In this document: in pieces, positions 48,561 through 58,951 of the stretch
Numbering within the stretch: the first letter of the stretch is position 1
Layout: each line of letters opens with the position of its first letter
Origin: Ichthyosporea sp. XGB-2017a
Taxonomy: Eukaryota > Opisthokonta > Ichthyosporea
Assembly (NCBI GenBank): GCA_002811675.1
Contig: PDIM01010328.1
Location: 219,202 to 283,201, forward strand
Reading direction: 5' to 3'
Length of the DNA: 64,000 nucleotides
Notes under the pieces: generated by a model
Told to the model about the DNA's origin: nothing
The model's input: the letters and a program-made list of their open reading frames with translations, nothing else
Database searches by the model: none
Program-made: the position numbers and the translations under genes

Positions 48561-49727
48561 ATGAAGGGATTTGATTCTCTGCTTGGGGAGATTTCAAAAA
48601 AGAAATTAGAAGCTGCAATGGTTTTAAAGGGGGGGGGATCGGGGGGCAGTGGGGGGAAGAAAAAATATTTCAAAAGGAAAGACTTGGAGAAATCCAGGGA
48701 GGACGCGTATTGGGAAAAGGAGGAGAAAGAAAGGATTGAAAAGGAAAAGAAACGGCTTAAGATTGAAAGAGATGGAAAGACTGGGGGCTCTGAAGTGGTG
48801 GATCTAAAGGGAAAAGGGTGTGTGGATACGTCAAAGAAAGAAGCTGGGAAGGGTGAGAGTGAGGAATCGTTGTTGTCTGGGGCAGTTGGTGGGGAATCAG
48901 GTGAGGGAGTTCAGAGTATTGATAATGAAGAAGTGATTAGACGTTTGCGAGTTCGCGGAGAGCCTATATTGCTTTTTGGGGAAACGGAAAGGAAAAGATT
49001 AATTCGGTTACGGAAGATGGAGTTGAAAGATCCGGAAGGGCGTGGGCAGGCAAATGAATTTAAGAACGCCATTGTGGAGGCGGAACAGGAGCTTATGGAA
49101 TCCATATTGAAAAGGCAAGACGCCAATGGGGGGCAAGAAGGATCTGATAGTTATATGCGAAAGGCAAAAGAGATGAATATGTTTGACGAAATGAAACGGG
49201 AAGAGATTGAAAAAACGGCAGACGGGCTTGGAAATGATGTAACAAAAGATCAGATGGTGGTTGTTAGCTTCTTGAAGCATTTGCTGAATCTATGGAAAAA
49301 GGAGTTGGATGAAAGAACAAAAGAAGAAAAGCTGAGCGTATATGGGAAAAACGCATCAGCGACATACAAACAAACCATAACTTACCTTAATCCTTTCTTT
49401 GAACTGTTGCAAAAGAACGAACTTGACCATAACATTGTACGCTTTGTGGTGGAGATTGTAAAGCAGGTTATGTTAAGGGAATATGTAAAAGCAAATGACG
49501 CCTATCTTCGACTATCAATTGGGAACGCGCCCTGGCCGATTGGAGTAACTATGGTTGGTATCCATGCCCGTACTGGGAGAGAGAGGATTTTTTCGAACAA
49601 AGTAGGTCACGTCCTGAATGATGAAGTGCAAAGAAAATATATCCAAGGGCTGAAAAGACTCATGACCTTTGCGCAGCGGAATTTCACAACTTTGCCAAGT
49701 AAATGTGTAGAGTTTGTCAAAGAGTGA
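48561..49727 (+). CDS. PRPF18: Pre-mRNA splicing factor 18 (PRP18)
   Basis: Single exon, 388 aa; the ATG is at 48561 and the frame upstream opens with TTG in a T-rich leader. The protein has the N-terminal KKKYFKRKDLEKSREDAYWE block, a charged low-complexity insert, the PRP4-like SFM motif EEVIRRLRVRGEPILLFGET, and the Prp18 domain. The latter includes FLLHxLW-type helices and the invariant LSIGNAPWPIGVTMVGIH, followed by LNDEVQRKYIQGLKRLMTF. PRP18 acts with U5 snRNP and SLU7 at the second step of splicing. The N-terminal part has a glycine run and is longer than the human protein (342 aa). Confidence 0.96.
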   Translation: MKGFDSLLGEISKKKLEAAMVLKGGGSGGSGGKKKYFKRKDLEKSREDAYWEKEEKERIEKEKKRLKIERDGKTGGSEVVDLKGKGCVDTSKKEAGKGESEESLLSGAVGGESGEGVQSIDNEEVIRRLRVRGEPILLFGETERKRLIRLRKMELKDPEGRGQANEFKNAIVEAEQELMESILKRQDANGGQEGSDSYMRKAKEMNMFDEMKREEIEKTADGLGNDVTKDQMVVVSFLKHLLNLWKKELDERTKEEKLSVYGKNASATYKQTITYLNPFFELLQKNELDHNIVRFVVEIVKQVMLREYVKANDAYLRLSIGNAPWPIGVTMVGIHARTGRERIFSNKVGHVLNDEVQRKYIQGLKRLMTFAQRNFTTLPSKCVEFVKE

Positions 49728-49980
49728 AAAGGGGGCAAACAAAGAGAGAAACACAACCATTTGTAATATTCAAAACCAACCAAAGCTACTATATCGACTT
49801 TTTTCTTTCTCTATCTTTGCACCAAAGAACGCCTTTTAAGGTACAAAGGTACAACATCCATCCATCTTATTTCTCTTTTTTGTTTTATTTCTCTTTTCTT
49901 TATTATAAATATGATGTTTTTTTCATTTTTTCGTGTGTGTACTGCACGGGTTTGCAAGGTTACAGTGCATACAAACACCA

Positions 49981-52900
49981 CTACTTAGATGGTTCAATCA
50001 ACTCTCGGATGGCAGAGTCGCTGGTCAACTGAGCTGGCGTTCTCCCATTGGCATCTTTCATTCTCGCAAACGATGATGGTGGCCCATCAACGCTTTTCTG
50101 ATTATTCATCAACATAAGGGCAGCAACACAATTTCGTCGGTTCTTATGAGCCGCCAAATGAAGGCAATTCATGCGAGATCCTTGCAGACAAAGGGTAGGG
50201 TCTGCACCAGCTTTGATAAGTAACTTAATTATTTCTGCTTTACCACACTCTACAGCCACCATCAATGGGGTTTTGAAATGCTCTGTGCGAATATTCAAGT
50301 CAATTCTATAGTCAATAAATAATTCGATCATCTCAACAACACCCTTTTCAATCGCAATGTGCAATGGGCAGTTACCGTCTTTGTTGTATTGATAAGGATC
50401 CGCATTGTGCTTTAGAAGAAAATCAGCCAACACTTCGTTATTGTTCATAACTGCTAGGTGCAAAGGGGTGTTATAGTCCGCATCCGTGTCCGAAAGTGAA
50501 ACGGAGAGAGACTGCAATAATTTAATCATATTCATATCACCCAACTTCAAAGCTATGTGCAGTGGAGTGTCCCCATTGGCATCTTTCAAGCTAGCAAGGG
50601 ATGCATCCGCAGTAACCAAGTCACGAACAAAATAGAGCATTCCAAAAGGAACTGCATCATGAAGAATCGTTTTGCGCAAATTTCTGCTTTTGGAGTGAAG
50701 ATTGATTTTTGACTCTAAGGCCTTGGCCAACAAGTCACAAAGAATTGCTTCTTCGTTTTCTGATAGAGCTTCACCTCTAATTTCCGTATCACGGCATCTC
50801 AGGTATGCTTGTAGGGGGTTCTCACCTTCTTTGTTTAGAATAGAAGAGTCTGCTTTCGCTTCTAACAAAAATCGCATAAGCCCATGGTCTCTTCTTTCCG
50901 CAGCCATAAACAGAATTGTCTGGCCGTACGGATCCTTGTGATTAATTCCCCGACAGCCAGAGGAGAAGTCAATTTCAATCATCTTTTTCAAAAGATTAAT
51001 ATAGCCTGCTTCAAGAGCTATATGCATCGCAGTTCTATTTTGTGAATCTGCGGTGTGTACGTACGCGCCTTTGGCAACAAGAGTTTCGCATACTGGCAAC
51101 CACTTATTCTGTCTTCTTAGGGCCAAATGCAAAGGTTGATCTCCTTCTGTATCTGCAACATTGATATCACAGCCACACTTTATGAGAAACGATGCCGTAG
51201 CAACACAGTCTGTTTCAATAGCCAGATGAATTGGGCTTTTTCCAGTATTGCTCACCGCATTCAAATCTGCACCAAGCATTTCCAACTGACGAACTATCTC
51301 TTCGGCTTCTCGACCAAGCTTCAAGGCAAGGTGCAAAGGAGTATCACCGTGCTTGTCCGCCATATTCACATCAAGCTTGTGCTCAGACATGATCAACATT
51401 AAAGCAATACTATATCTACGTTTCTTGAGAGCTATGTGGATAGGTGCGTCGCCGTTTCCATTCACATAGTTAAGGTGAACATTTCGGGTAAGCAACTGGG
51501 CAACGCCTTTATCACTACCCATCATCACCGAATAATGAAGAAGGGTGTTCCTATAATCATCATGAGAGCAAAAGTTTAAATCTGGAGAGTTTGACACAAG
51601 GAAGCTATAAAGCAGTTTAAATCCTATGGCGTCGACCATTTCCTTGTTCAAAAGAAAATGTGGGTGCGCGCCATGCTTCAAAAGGTATGTAGCCTCCTGA
51701 GCCATACCACGCCATATAGCCATCGCAATCAAAGGTCTTCCTTCACTTTCACTAACAGCATTCACGTCAGCCCCCTTCCTAACAAAATCACGCACACGAT
51801 CACCCAGTGTATCAGTTACAGCTTGGAGAAGACAGCAAGAAGCTAAAATCTTAATCCAAGCGGTTGCATGCCTTTCAGTTTCCACTTTGAAAGTGCACTT
51901 TGAAATTTTCTTGCTGTCACTTACATACTCAATTTCGAATGCATCGGCAGTATGTGAATTTGTTTCAGATTTCGCTGTAGACAAACCAACAATATCTTTC
52001 ATAGGAATTTGCCTTTCCAATTCCATCGCTTCTTTCTTTCTGGGTATTAAAATCGTAAACACCACAGCGTCTGCAACTATAATTCGCTTTGGCCAGCTTG
52101 TAAGCATCTTGCCTTGCTTCATGAGGACACCTGCCTTTGTTTTCAGAAGAACATTATAGGCAGGATTGGTCTGAGGAGGTGTCTGAACACGCATTGCTAA
52201 GGGCGTGGATTGTGATGGTACCACATATTTGGAGATATTTAATTTTCTAGGGTGGTCATTTGTGTCTACCTCACCCACAGGAACAGGTTTTCCTGACATC
52301 TCCGTGAACTTGGGCGCATCAAGCTCTCCAATTTCATCATAAAGGTATTCATCTGCATCAGAATACACATAGTCACTCTTACCAGCCCTGTAACTTGCCG
52401 AGCTCACGGACCCATTCCTTGAGTGGTTTACAGCAGTAGCAGCTACAGCAGACGCTTGAAATAAATTGCTTTCGGGGGCAATGTTGTACGATTGTGAAAC
52501 TGGATCCGCTGCTGCCCACTGCTGATACTCATTACCTACAGAACTCCTCATGGATTCATGTTTGCCCGATTCAGACACTGTAGGGGAAGAACTTTTTCCA
52601 CTCGCCAATGACGCAATACCAGCACCAGCAGCCGCACCAAGACCAGCAGCTGCTCCAACAACTGCAGCTGCGGCAGCACTCCCTGGTACCCGAGATCTGC
52701 TGCTCACACTGCTACTGACAGAATGAGTTCTGCTATGGGAAGACTTCACACCGCTACCATACGACGAGTGTCTTGAAAGAGGGGCCCTTTCTCCCACATC
52801 AGATTCCAACCCATTCTTTACGGCAGATGTAGAGTCGCCCGCAAGCGACGAAGCAGCAACAGCACCCCCAACCGCAGCAGCTCCTACAAGCCCTGCAGCT

Positions 52901-54819
52901 GCCGCAACAGCTCCATTTCGGGAATTTTCTTCTTTTTCTGAATGCGTAATAGCATTTTCGGGTATGGCCCACATTGTACTTTTTCTGTTCTCTTGCTTGG
53001 AATAGCATTCACGTAACAAAACCTGCATTACCGTGGGTGACTGCTGTGATAGATGCTTGTCCAAGAAGCTATTTGCCACTGCGCAGTCTCCCTTGAAATG
53101 ATATCCAGCATTTGGGATTTCTGCCCTCATACCCACAGATGATGAGTGAAACATTTGAATGATATAAAATGCTGGAATTTCGGTGTGAAGAATGTAAGAA
53201 GTCGTTGTATTTGTGGTCATAGTAGTGGACTCGGTATTCAACATGTTATAAAATACAGGACAAAGGCACTCATCTGGCACATCACTACATCCATGAAGAC
53301 TCTTCAACACATTCCACAAAAATATCCTTTTCAGATAAGCCGAGGTTGTCCTCTCCCAAAACTTATTTTCTGCTTTTGCACTCTTTTTCCACGCCAAGTA
53401 TACTTCCAGGGTATCATCATGCATACACTCAACAACGTGGGACAAATGTTCCGAAGGGTCCATAAGCATATCAAAATCAGTAACTGCGTAAGTAAAGAAT
53501 CCTTTGATAATCTGCTCTTCTATAATGACCCGCTGATTTGAAATTGCGGTTAAGCAGTCTGATGACGTTATTCCGGACTCTCCCCCTACCACTTCGATTC
53601 GAATATTGCATCCTTTTACCAAGCTATTCACCTCTTGCGTCGGGATCTCCACACTTAACACATACTTCAATTCATTTGAGTCATGCTTTCCCAGAACCCT
53701 GTGAAAAATTTCCGCTAATTTGTCGTAGGCAAAGGACTGAAATACAGGCAAACTAATAAGACCATCCCATAATTGAAAATGTGCCATTTTCGTCTTGTCA
53801 TCAGCGGCTACGACCATCACTTCGTTTCTTTCTGTGCACCACTCATAATAAGGTCTTAAATGACGTTTATAGATCACATCAATGGCAGAAGAAATAGATT
53901 TCTAAATTCATTAAATCAAAAAAAAGAACATATATAAAGAACCATAAATACCTCACCCCCCTTTGCCATTTTAATAACACAACAATAATAAAGTGACTTT
54001 ACTTACCGACTGCTGAGAACCGATTCCCTCATTACCGTACGGCAAACTCTTATTCTGTCTTGCCACGAGAACATCCTTTGTGTGATTATAAGGATTGGCA
54101 ACATTAAAAGGCAACTCTGAATCTTCTCCACTCGACGCTGCTCGAGCAAATGACGATGCCCTCGAATGGTTCACACTAGACTGTGCTGGAGTAACCACAT
54201 CATCTTGAAGAAGCATGCTTCCCTCTTGCCCTACCGCGTTAGTGTCCCCGCTACTAGAGATAGCCATTCCACCTGCTGCTGCCCCCAGTGCACCTGCACC
54301 ACCCACAATTGCCGCTGTTTCTCCAAAATTATGGTTCTTTTCCTGCTTTGGGGAGTGCGGAATAGGCAAGGCATCATCGTACAACGAATCACTTTCTGAA
54401 TCCGATTCTGCCACCTTTGCGGCTTCACTGTCCATATCTGGTGCCGAATATATATCGCTACTATAATCTTTTGGTGCCTGGGTCTGATTACTATATGGTT
54501 CATGGGCTTTCTTATTCTGCTCTAAGACCCTCTGGGCCATCATCGGCTCCACCTCGGCCATTGGCGTCATTTTCCGCGACGAAGCCTCACTCCCCTTTGC
54601 GGAAGATGAATCCAAATCTCTCAGCACCGAGACACTGTCAAACTCATACCCACCAAAGTTTTCGGGTGTCTTCAAAGCAGGCCCCCCACCCGGAGACTTA
54701 GCGGACGGTTCTAGACAATCCAAGTCGTCATCGAGATCGGAAGGGTTCCCGTAATCTGACTCCTCTTCATCCGCCTGTCCCCGATAATAATCAATATCAT
54801 CATAAATACAATCCGTCAT
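49981..54819 (-). CDS. Large PH-domain and ankyrin-repeat protein with Gly/Ala segments
   Basis: Two exons, 54007-54819 and 49981-53901, with a 105-bp phase-0 GT-AG intron; 1577 aa, ATG at 54819. Exon 1 is acidic and disordered with a Gly/Ala hydrophobic segment (near residues 166-190, AAIVGGAGALGAAAGGMAI). Residues about 275-590 form an unrecognised folded region. Two more Gly/Ala segments follow near 601-630 and 675-705, each next to Ser-rich stretches. A PH domain lies at about 858-975 (AGVLMKQGKMLTSWPKRII ... ATAWIKILASC). From about 985 to the end there are roughly fifteen ankyrin repeats (for example GDTPLHLALKLG). It is probably a membrane-linked scaffold. The combination is not one I know. 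Confidence 0.85.
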
Positions 54820-54909
54820 CTTTTCTTATCCTTTCTTCTTCCTATTTCTTACACAGTCCCAAATACACACAGAATATTAACCCCCCCAAAAATAAACCGC
54901 AAAAAATAT

Positions 54910-55020
54910 CTAAAAGCTTTTTACTTCTTTCCCTTTGTTACGATTAATTATGGCTTATTCCCCCTGATTTTGCTTTCGAATCAGCGATTTGCTTTTTCCT
55001 CCTTTGTCGTCTGGGTTTAG
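54910..55020 (+). repeat. Repeat II, copy 2
   Basis: Second copy of the 111-bp segment at 48274-48384, here followed by only 13 A. The flanks differ from those of copy 1. It lies about 90 bases upstream of the PH-ankyrin start, in opposite orientation to that gene. Confidence 0.85.
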
Positions 55021-55287
55021 AAAAAAAAAAAAATCAAAACTCGAAATCTAACAAAATATCAGAATCCAAAAATGACGATCCCAAACTAAAAAAAAACAAG
55101 GAGCAAAAAAAAGAAGCAAATGAGCACAATTGACGTATAAATTATAATCAATCTTTTTTTTGTATGCAATTTTCCATACAAATTAAAAACTCCCCCGATT
55201 TTTTTTTTTCTGGATGGGAAAAAATTACGTGTTCGTCTATTCATTCAAAAAGGCCGACTACACTGTAGGAAAAGTTCGTGTGTACAA

Positions 55288-55314
55288 CATCTCTCTCTCT
55301 CTCTCTCTCTCTCT
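55288..55314 (+). repeat. (CT)n microsatellite
   Basis: About twelve CT dinucleotides in a row. Confidence 0.9.
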
Positions 55315-55532
55315 CCATCTTCCTCTCTCTTTCGACTCCCCCTTCCATCTAGCTAGTCTAGCACTGTTACACGGAAATATTTGCAAACGCACTTGTTTCA
55401 ATGAACTTTCCTCTCTGACTTTTGGTTTCCACCCCTGCTTAATCCGGCTTTTATTTACAATCTCTTTTGCTTTCGCTTTCTTATCGCGGGTTTGGTTTTC
55501 TTTTATGTTTTCGTTTGTATGTTCCTTTTTCT

Positions 55533-57083
55533 TTAAGCGACCACGTTCACGCACTTTCCAGTTTGAAAGTCTTGTGCAGTGATTCTCAAAGAACCGTTTT
55601 CTTTCAGAGATGCAGTAACCCGTACTCGAACAGCCTCTTCTTCAGCAGAGAGGTCATTCAAGCAAATTTCACAAATAAGATCATTCTTTTCGGCAAGCTC
55701 ATTGTTACCCTCAAACACCCTAATAATGGCATTTTCCTGGTCCTTCTGAACGCAGAAGTCAAAGTGTCTCGACAAAGGAGCAGGGGTGCCCTCAGTAAAC
55801 AGACAGTGCATTTTCCCATCCGCAAGAGCAATTCCCACATTCTTGGCAGCTACTTCAATTTCGTAACCTTCCTCATCACACTGGGAGATAGGCTCATCCT
55901 GGGCCATTATATCGGCCTGCATGGCGGCTCCCTGAGCAACAACTTCATCAGGGTTAATATGGGAGTGAATGGTGGCAGAAGCAAACAGGTCGCAGACGGT
56001 TTGTCTCATTTTGGGGATAGAAGAAGCACCCCCACTGAACACAACATCGGTAATCTCATTCAAAGCAAGCCCAGATTCCTCAACAGCACTCTTGACGGTA
56101 CCACTGCAAGAGGAAAAGAAGCTCTGGCAAAGCATTTCGAATCTTCCACGAGGTACCTGGGTGTGGTAATCAATTCCCTCGAACAAGGAGTCCACATGAC
56201 ATGCAGCATTGGTGGCACTGGACAAATGACGCTTCACGCGCTCACACTCTGCCATCAATTTGGAGCATGCTCTCTTGTTTTCAGTAAGATCGCATCTGTT
56301 CTTACGCTTGAATTCATCGCAAAAGAATCCGAACAATTTTTTATCGCACACTTCACCCCCCACGTTTTCGTTATGAGAAGACGACAAAACCGTATACATT
56401 CCATTCAAAACTTTCACTACAGTCACATCAACACATGTAGCCCCAACATCAACAACAACAACATTGTGATCCTCAATTTTTCCTTGAGCAGTCTGCCCAA
56501 TGCCATATGCCAGCATAGCCGCAGCGGGTTCACTGATCATACCCAGTACTTTAATATCCGCATCTCTCAAAGCCTTCAGGTAGGAGTTCTTCTGCAGTGT
56601 AGTGAAATAGGTAGGGACAGCAACGACAGCAGCGGACACTTCGTCACTCAAGTAGCTTTCAGAAGTCTCCTTCAACTTCAAAAGAATCTTTGAAGTGATG
56701 TCCTCAGGAGTATAGCTCTTGGATATTTCATTACCTTCTTCATCACACAAGTCAACGTTGAACACGGGAAAGCCATTCACCTCCTCGCTACGGCATGGCT
56801 GGCGTCCATTGGCTTTCGCAACAGAAGGCTCATCAAAGCTCATCCCAAGCATATACTTTGTTCCTCGGATAGTCTGTCTTGGGTTACGAATAAGAGCTTG
56901 TTGGGCAACCAAACCCACAGTTGTCTCTTCCCCATGATGCGTAACAAAGGAGGGGGTCACACGGAACCCATCCTCGTTTGTAATCGTCTCCGCAACAGAT
57001 ACCCCGTTATTTCCATCCGAAGACTTCACAATGGCAACACACGAATACGTGCTTCCACAATCAATACCAATATTAAAAGTCAT
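55533..57083 (-). CDS. HSPA14: Atypical Hsp70, HSPA14/Hsp70L1 type
   Basis: Single exon, 516 aa from the ATG at 57083 (an in-frame TTG lies six codons upstream). The ATPase domain starts GIDCGSTYSCVAIV and has GMISEPAAAMLAYGIGQ and VVFSGGASSIPKMRQ. The segment HVDSLFEGIDYH followed by RGRFEMLC and the end LRITAQDFQTGKC match HSPA14 rather than cytosolic Hsp70. The length (human HSPA14 509 aa) and the lack of the C-terminal lid and EEVD tail agree. HSPA14 pairs with DNAJC2/zuotin in the ribosome-associated complex that helps nascent chains fold. The long frame on the opposite strand across this gene is a shadow. Confidence 0.93.
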   Translation of the reverse strand: MTFNIGIDCGSTYSCVAIVKSSDGNNGVSVAETITNEDGFRVTPSFVTHHGEETTVGLVAQQALIRNPRQTIRGTKYMLGMSFDEPSVAKANGRQPCRSEEVNGFPVFNVDLCDEEGNEISKSYTPEDITSKILLKLKETSESYLSDEVSAAVVAVPTYFTTLQKNSYLKALRDADIKVLGMISEPAAAMLAYGIGQTAQGKIEDHNVVVVDVGATCVDVTVVKVLNGMYTVLSSSHNENVGGEVCDKKLFGFFCDEFKRKNRCDLTENKRACSKLMAECERVKRHLSSATNAACHVDSLFEGIDYHTQVPRGRFEMLCQSFFSSCSGTVKSAVEESGLALNEITDVVFSGGASSIPKMRQTVCDLFASATIHSHINPDEVVAQGAAMQADIMAQDEPISQCDEEGYEIEVAAKNVGIALADGKMHCLFTEGTPAPLSRHFDFCVQKDQENAIIRVFEGNNELAEKNDLICEICLNDLSAEEEAVRVRVTASLKENGSLRITAQDFQTGKCVNVVA

Positions 57084-57646
57084 TATCAAGTTATATCTCA
57101 ACCAAAACTACAAGATCTCCGCTTCCTCGAAATGGCTTTAAAAAAAAAAATCTATTTTTTTTTAAAAAAAAAATTAAGACATCGTTAAAAAAAAAAAAAA
57201 GTACAACAACATAAAAAAAAAAAAAAGAACGAAGCGCATAAAATAAATAAAATATGAAAAAGTTTTCAGTACAGGCACTGCAAATTTGTATGAACAATTC
57301 ATATTGAAATTTGATCACATGTGTTTTTCCTTAACTATGAAAATCTCATACAAAATCTGGCCCCCCTTTTTTTTTGAATTTATGCACGTGGGCTTTTTTT
57401 TTTGTTTTTAAGGGGGGGTGTACCTGAATTTTTTTAAATAAAAGTCGACGCTTCTGTTGTGTCTAAATTTCAATTTTGCAAAAAGTTCGAATTATATGGT
57501 TTTAACCATTTAGTTTAATAGGAAAATGAAATTAAGATTGATTTCAAACTGGTGTTTTTTTTTCTGATCAATAGGGCGTGATATAAAAATAAAATGAATT
57601 TCTTACAAGCTGTAACAGGAGACAGGAGACAGGAGACAGGAGAGAC

Positions 57647-57699
<53 letters not shown>

Positions 57700-57941
57700 A
57701 GGGAGAGAGAAAAGCACAGATGCGGGCGACAAAAGATAAGAATTGCAAACGTCACTATCTCTCTTTTTCCAATGAAAAAGATAAAACACCAGCCAGGTCT
57801 CCTTGATTTTTCCTTTGCTTATTCCCTCTTTCTTCCCATTAGATATATAGGCGCGGTGAGCATTAGCATGAGCATTTGCTTGGCCATACTATATACTAAA
57901 ATAAAAAAGTGCTTTTCTAAAGAAGTTGAGTAGTGATATGT
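57084..57941. other. A/T-tract spacer with GA microsatellite
   Basis: About 860 bases without a gene: several A and T runs of 9-14 bases near 57140-57230, then a tandem GGAGACA stretch and the GA microsatellite. Confidence 0.55.
57615..57712 (+). repeat. (GGAGACA)n and (GA)n tandem repeats
   Basis: Four imperfect ACAGGAG units (about 57615-57650) run into about twenty GA dinucleotides and a GGGA tail. Confidence 0.9.
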
Positions 57942-58715
57942 TCAGCTTGACTTTTTGTGTTCTTCTCGCTTTTTTCCCTTTTTCTTTTACTCATCCTTTG
58001 GCTCTGAAGAAGGAAGGAATTTGATAGGATTTTGTCTCAACATTGGCCAAGGGGGAATAACCAGCTAATCCCACAACAGAAGCAGCAAGTTCACACATAA
58101 GATATAAAACAAAAATTAATCAACCGTTTTTTGATTTGAATAAGCGCCATTTACCTTTTTTCTCTTAAGAAAGCACACAGTGCTATATATATCTGAAGAT
58201 ACTTGACACAAAGAGGATGCTTGTACTTACAATTGACGCCAATGCGATCCCTGCACACAGAAAATATACAGCTTGCTCAAATTGTTGGCAATAAAACCCC
58301 CACATAAAGCCAATAGTACCAAATCCCCCAATTACGTACATTGTCAGGTTATCTGCCAATCGCTGCCCTTCGAAATCCTACATAAAGTAACCGCGGGGAA
58401 CAAGCAACAAAAACAAAAGGTCCTCTTGTCAGTACAAAGGTGTATATTATGTACATAGAGCTCCCAGTAAAATCCATCAAATTCCACATCTGAGGAATCC
58501 TTAGTGCCTCAATTCCTCCAAAGCAAATAACGTCCTCCGCTTCTTTCCTTCCCACTCAACTATCCCTGAATATTGGGCGGTACGAAGGGGCGACATCGAT
58601 TTGAAGAACTGGGCTATTGGAGTTTAAAAAAAAAAAAGAAAAAAATAAAATTGACTCCATTTTTGCATAATCTACTTACCACCTGAGGGACAGTCAAGTA
58701 ATCAGTGAGTCCCAT
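57942..58715 (-). CDS. SPCS1: Signal peptidase complex subunit 1 (SPC12)
   Basis: Three small exons, 58680-58715, 58231-58377 and 57942-58064 (introns 302 and 166 bp), joined by homology; 101 aa against 102 in human. Exon 1 is MGLTDYLTVPQV, exon 2 begins DFEGQRLADNLTMYVIGGFG (human MDYKGQKLAEQM) and holds the first membrane helix and start of the second, and exon 3 has IPPWPMLRQNP (human LPPWPIYRRHP) and a Lys-rich cytosolic end (KRKREKSEKKHKK). SPCS1 is a two-helix ER protein of the signal peptidase complex that sharpens discrimination between signal peptides and membrane helices. No long single frame exists here, so it would be missed without splicing. The C-terminal reading depends on exact base counts in a T-rich stretch. 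Confidence 0.85.
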
Positions 58716-58951
58716 TCTGCCTGGCGTGTATCCAATCTCTCCCTTTTCTTTCAAAAAATTTTTCGTTTATCAGATTTGGTTTGATTTATTTACAAAAGAA
58801 AAAATAAAGAAAACAATAACAACAACAAAATTTTCAATTTTCTTTTTCTCTTTTTTTATTTTTTTCATTATTTTTGGGTTTTTTTTTTTCTTGACTTTTT
58901 TTTTGGTTTTGTTTTGGACGTGGCCTTTAAACTCGTTCTTATGTTCTTCTT
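58716..58951. other. T-rich spacer
   Basis: 236 bases between the SPCS1 start and the cyclase stop, largely T runs; no gene. Confidence 0.6.

Larger units (their letters stand above)
54820..55532. other. Spacer with repeat II copy 2 and CT repeat
   Basis: 713 bases upstream of the PH-ankyrin gene and downstream of HSPA14. It includes repeat II copy 2 and a (CT)n microsatellite at about 55290-55313. No gene seen. Confidence 0.5.

Noticed and set aside
55467-56693. Long plus-strand open frame of about 400 codons
   Set aside because: It lies antisense to HSPA14, whose protein matches a known family over its full length; the antisense product has no recognisable domain.
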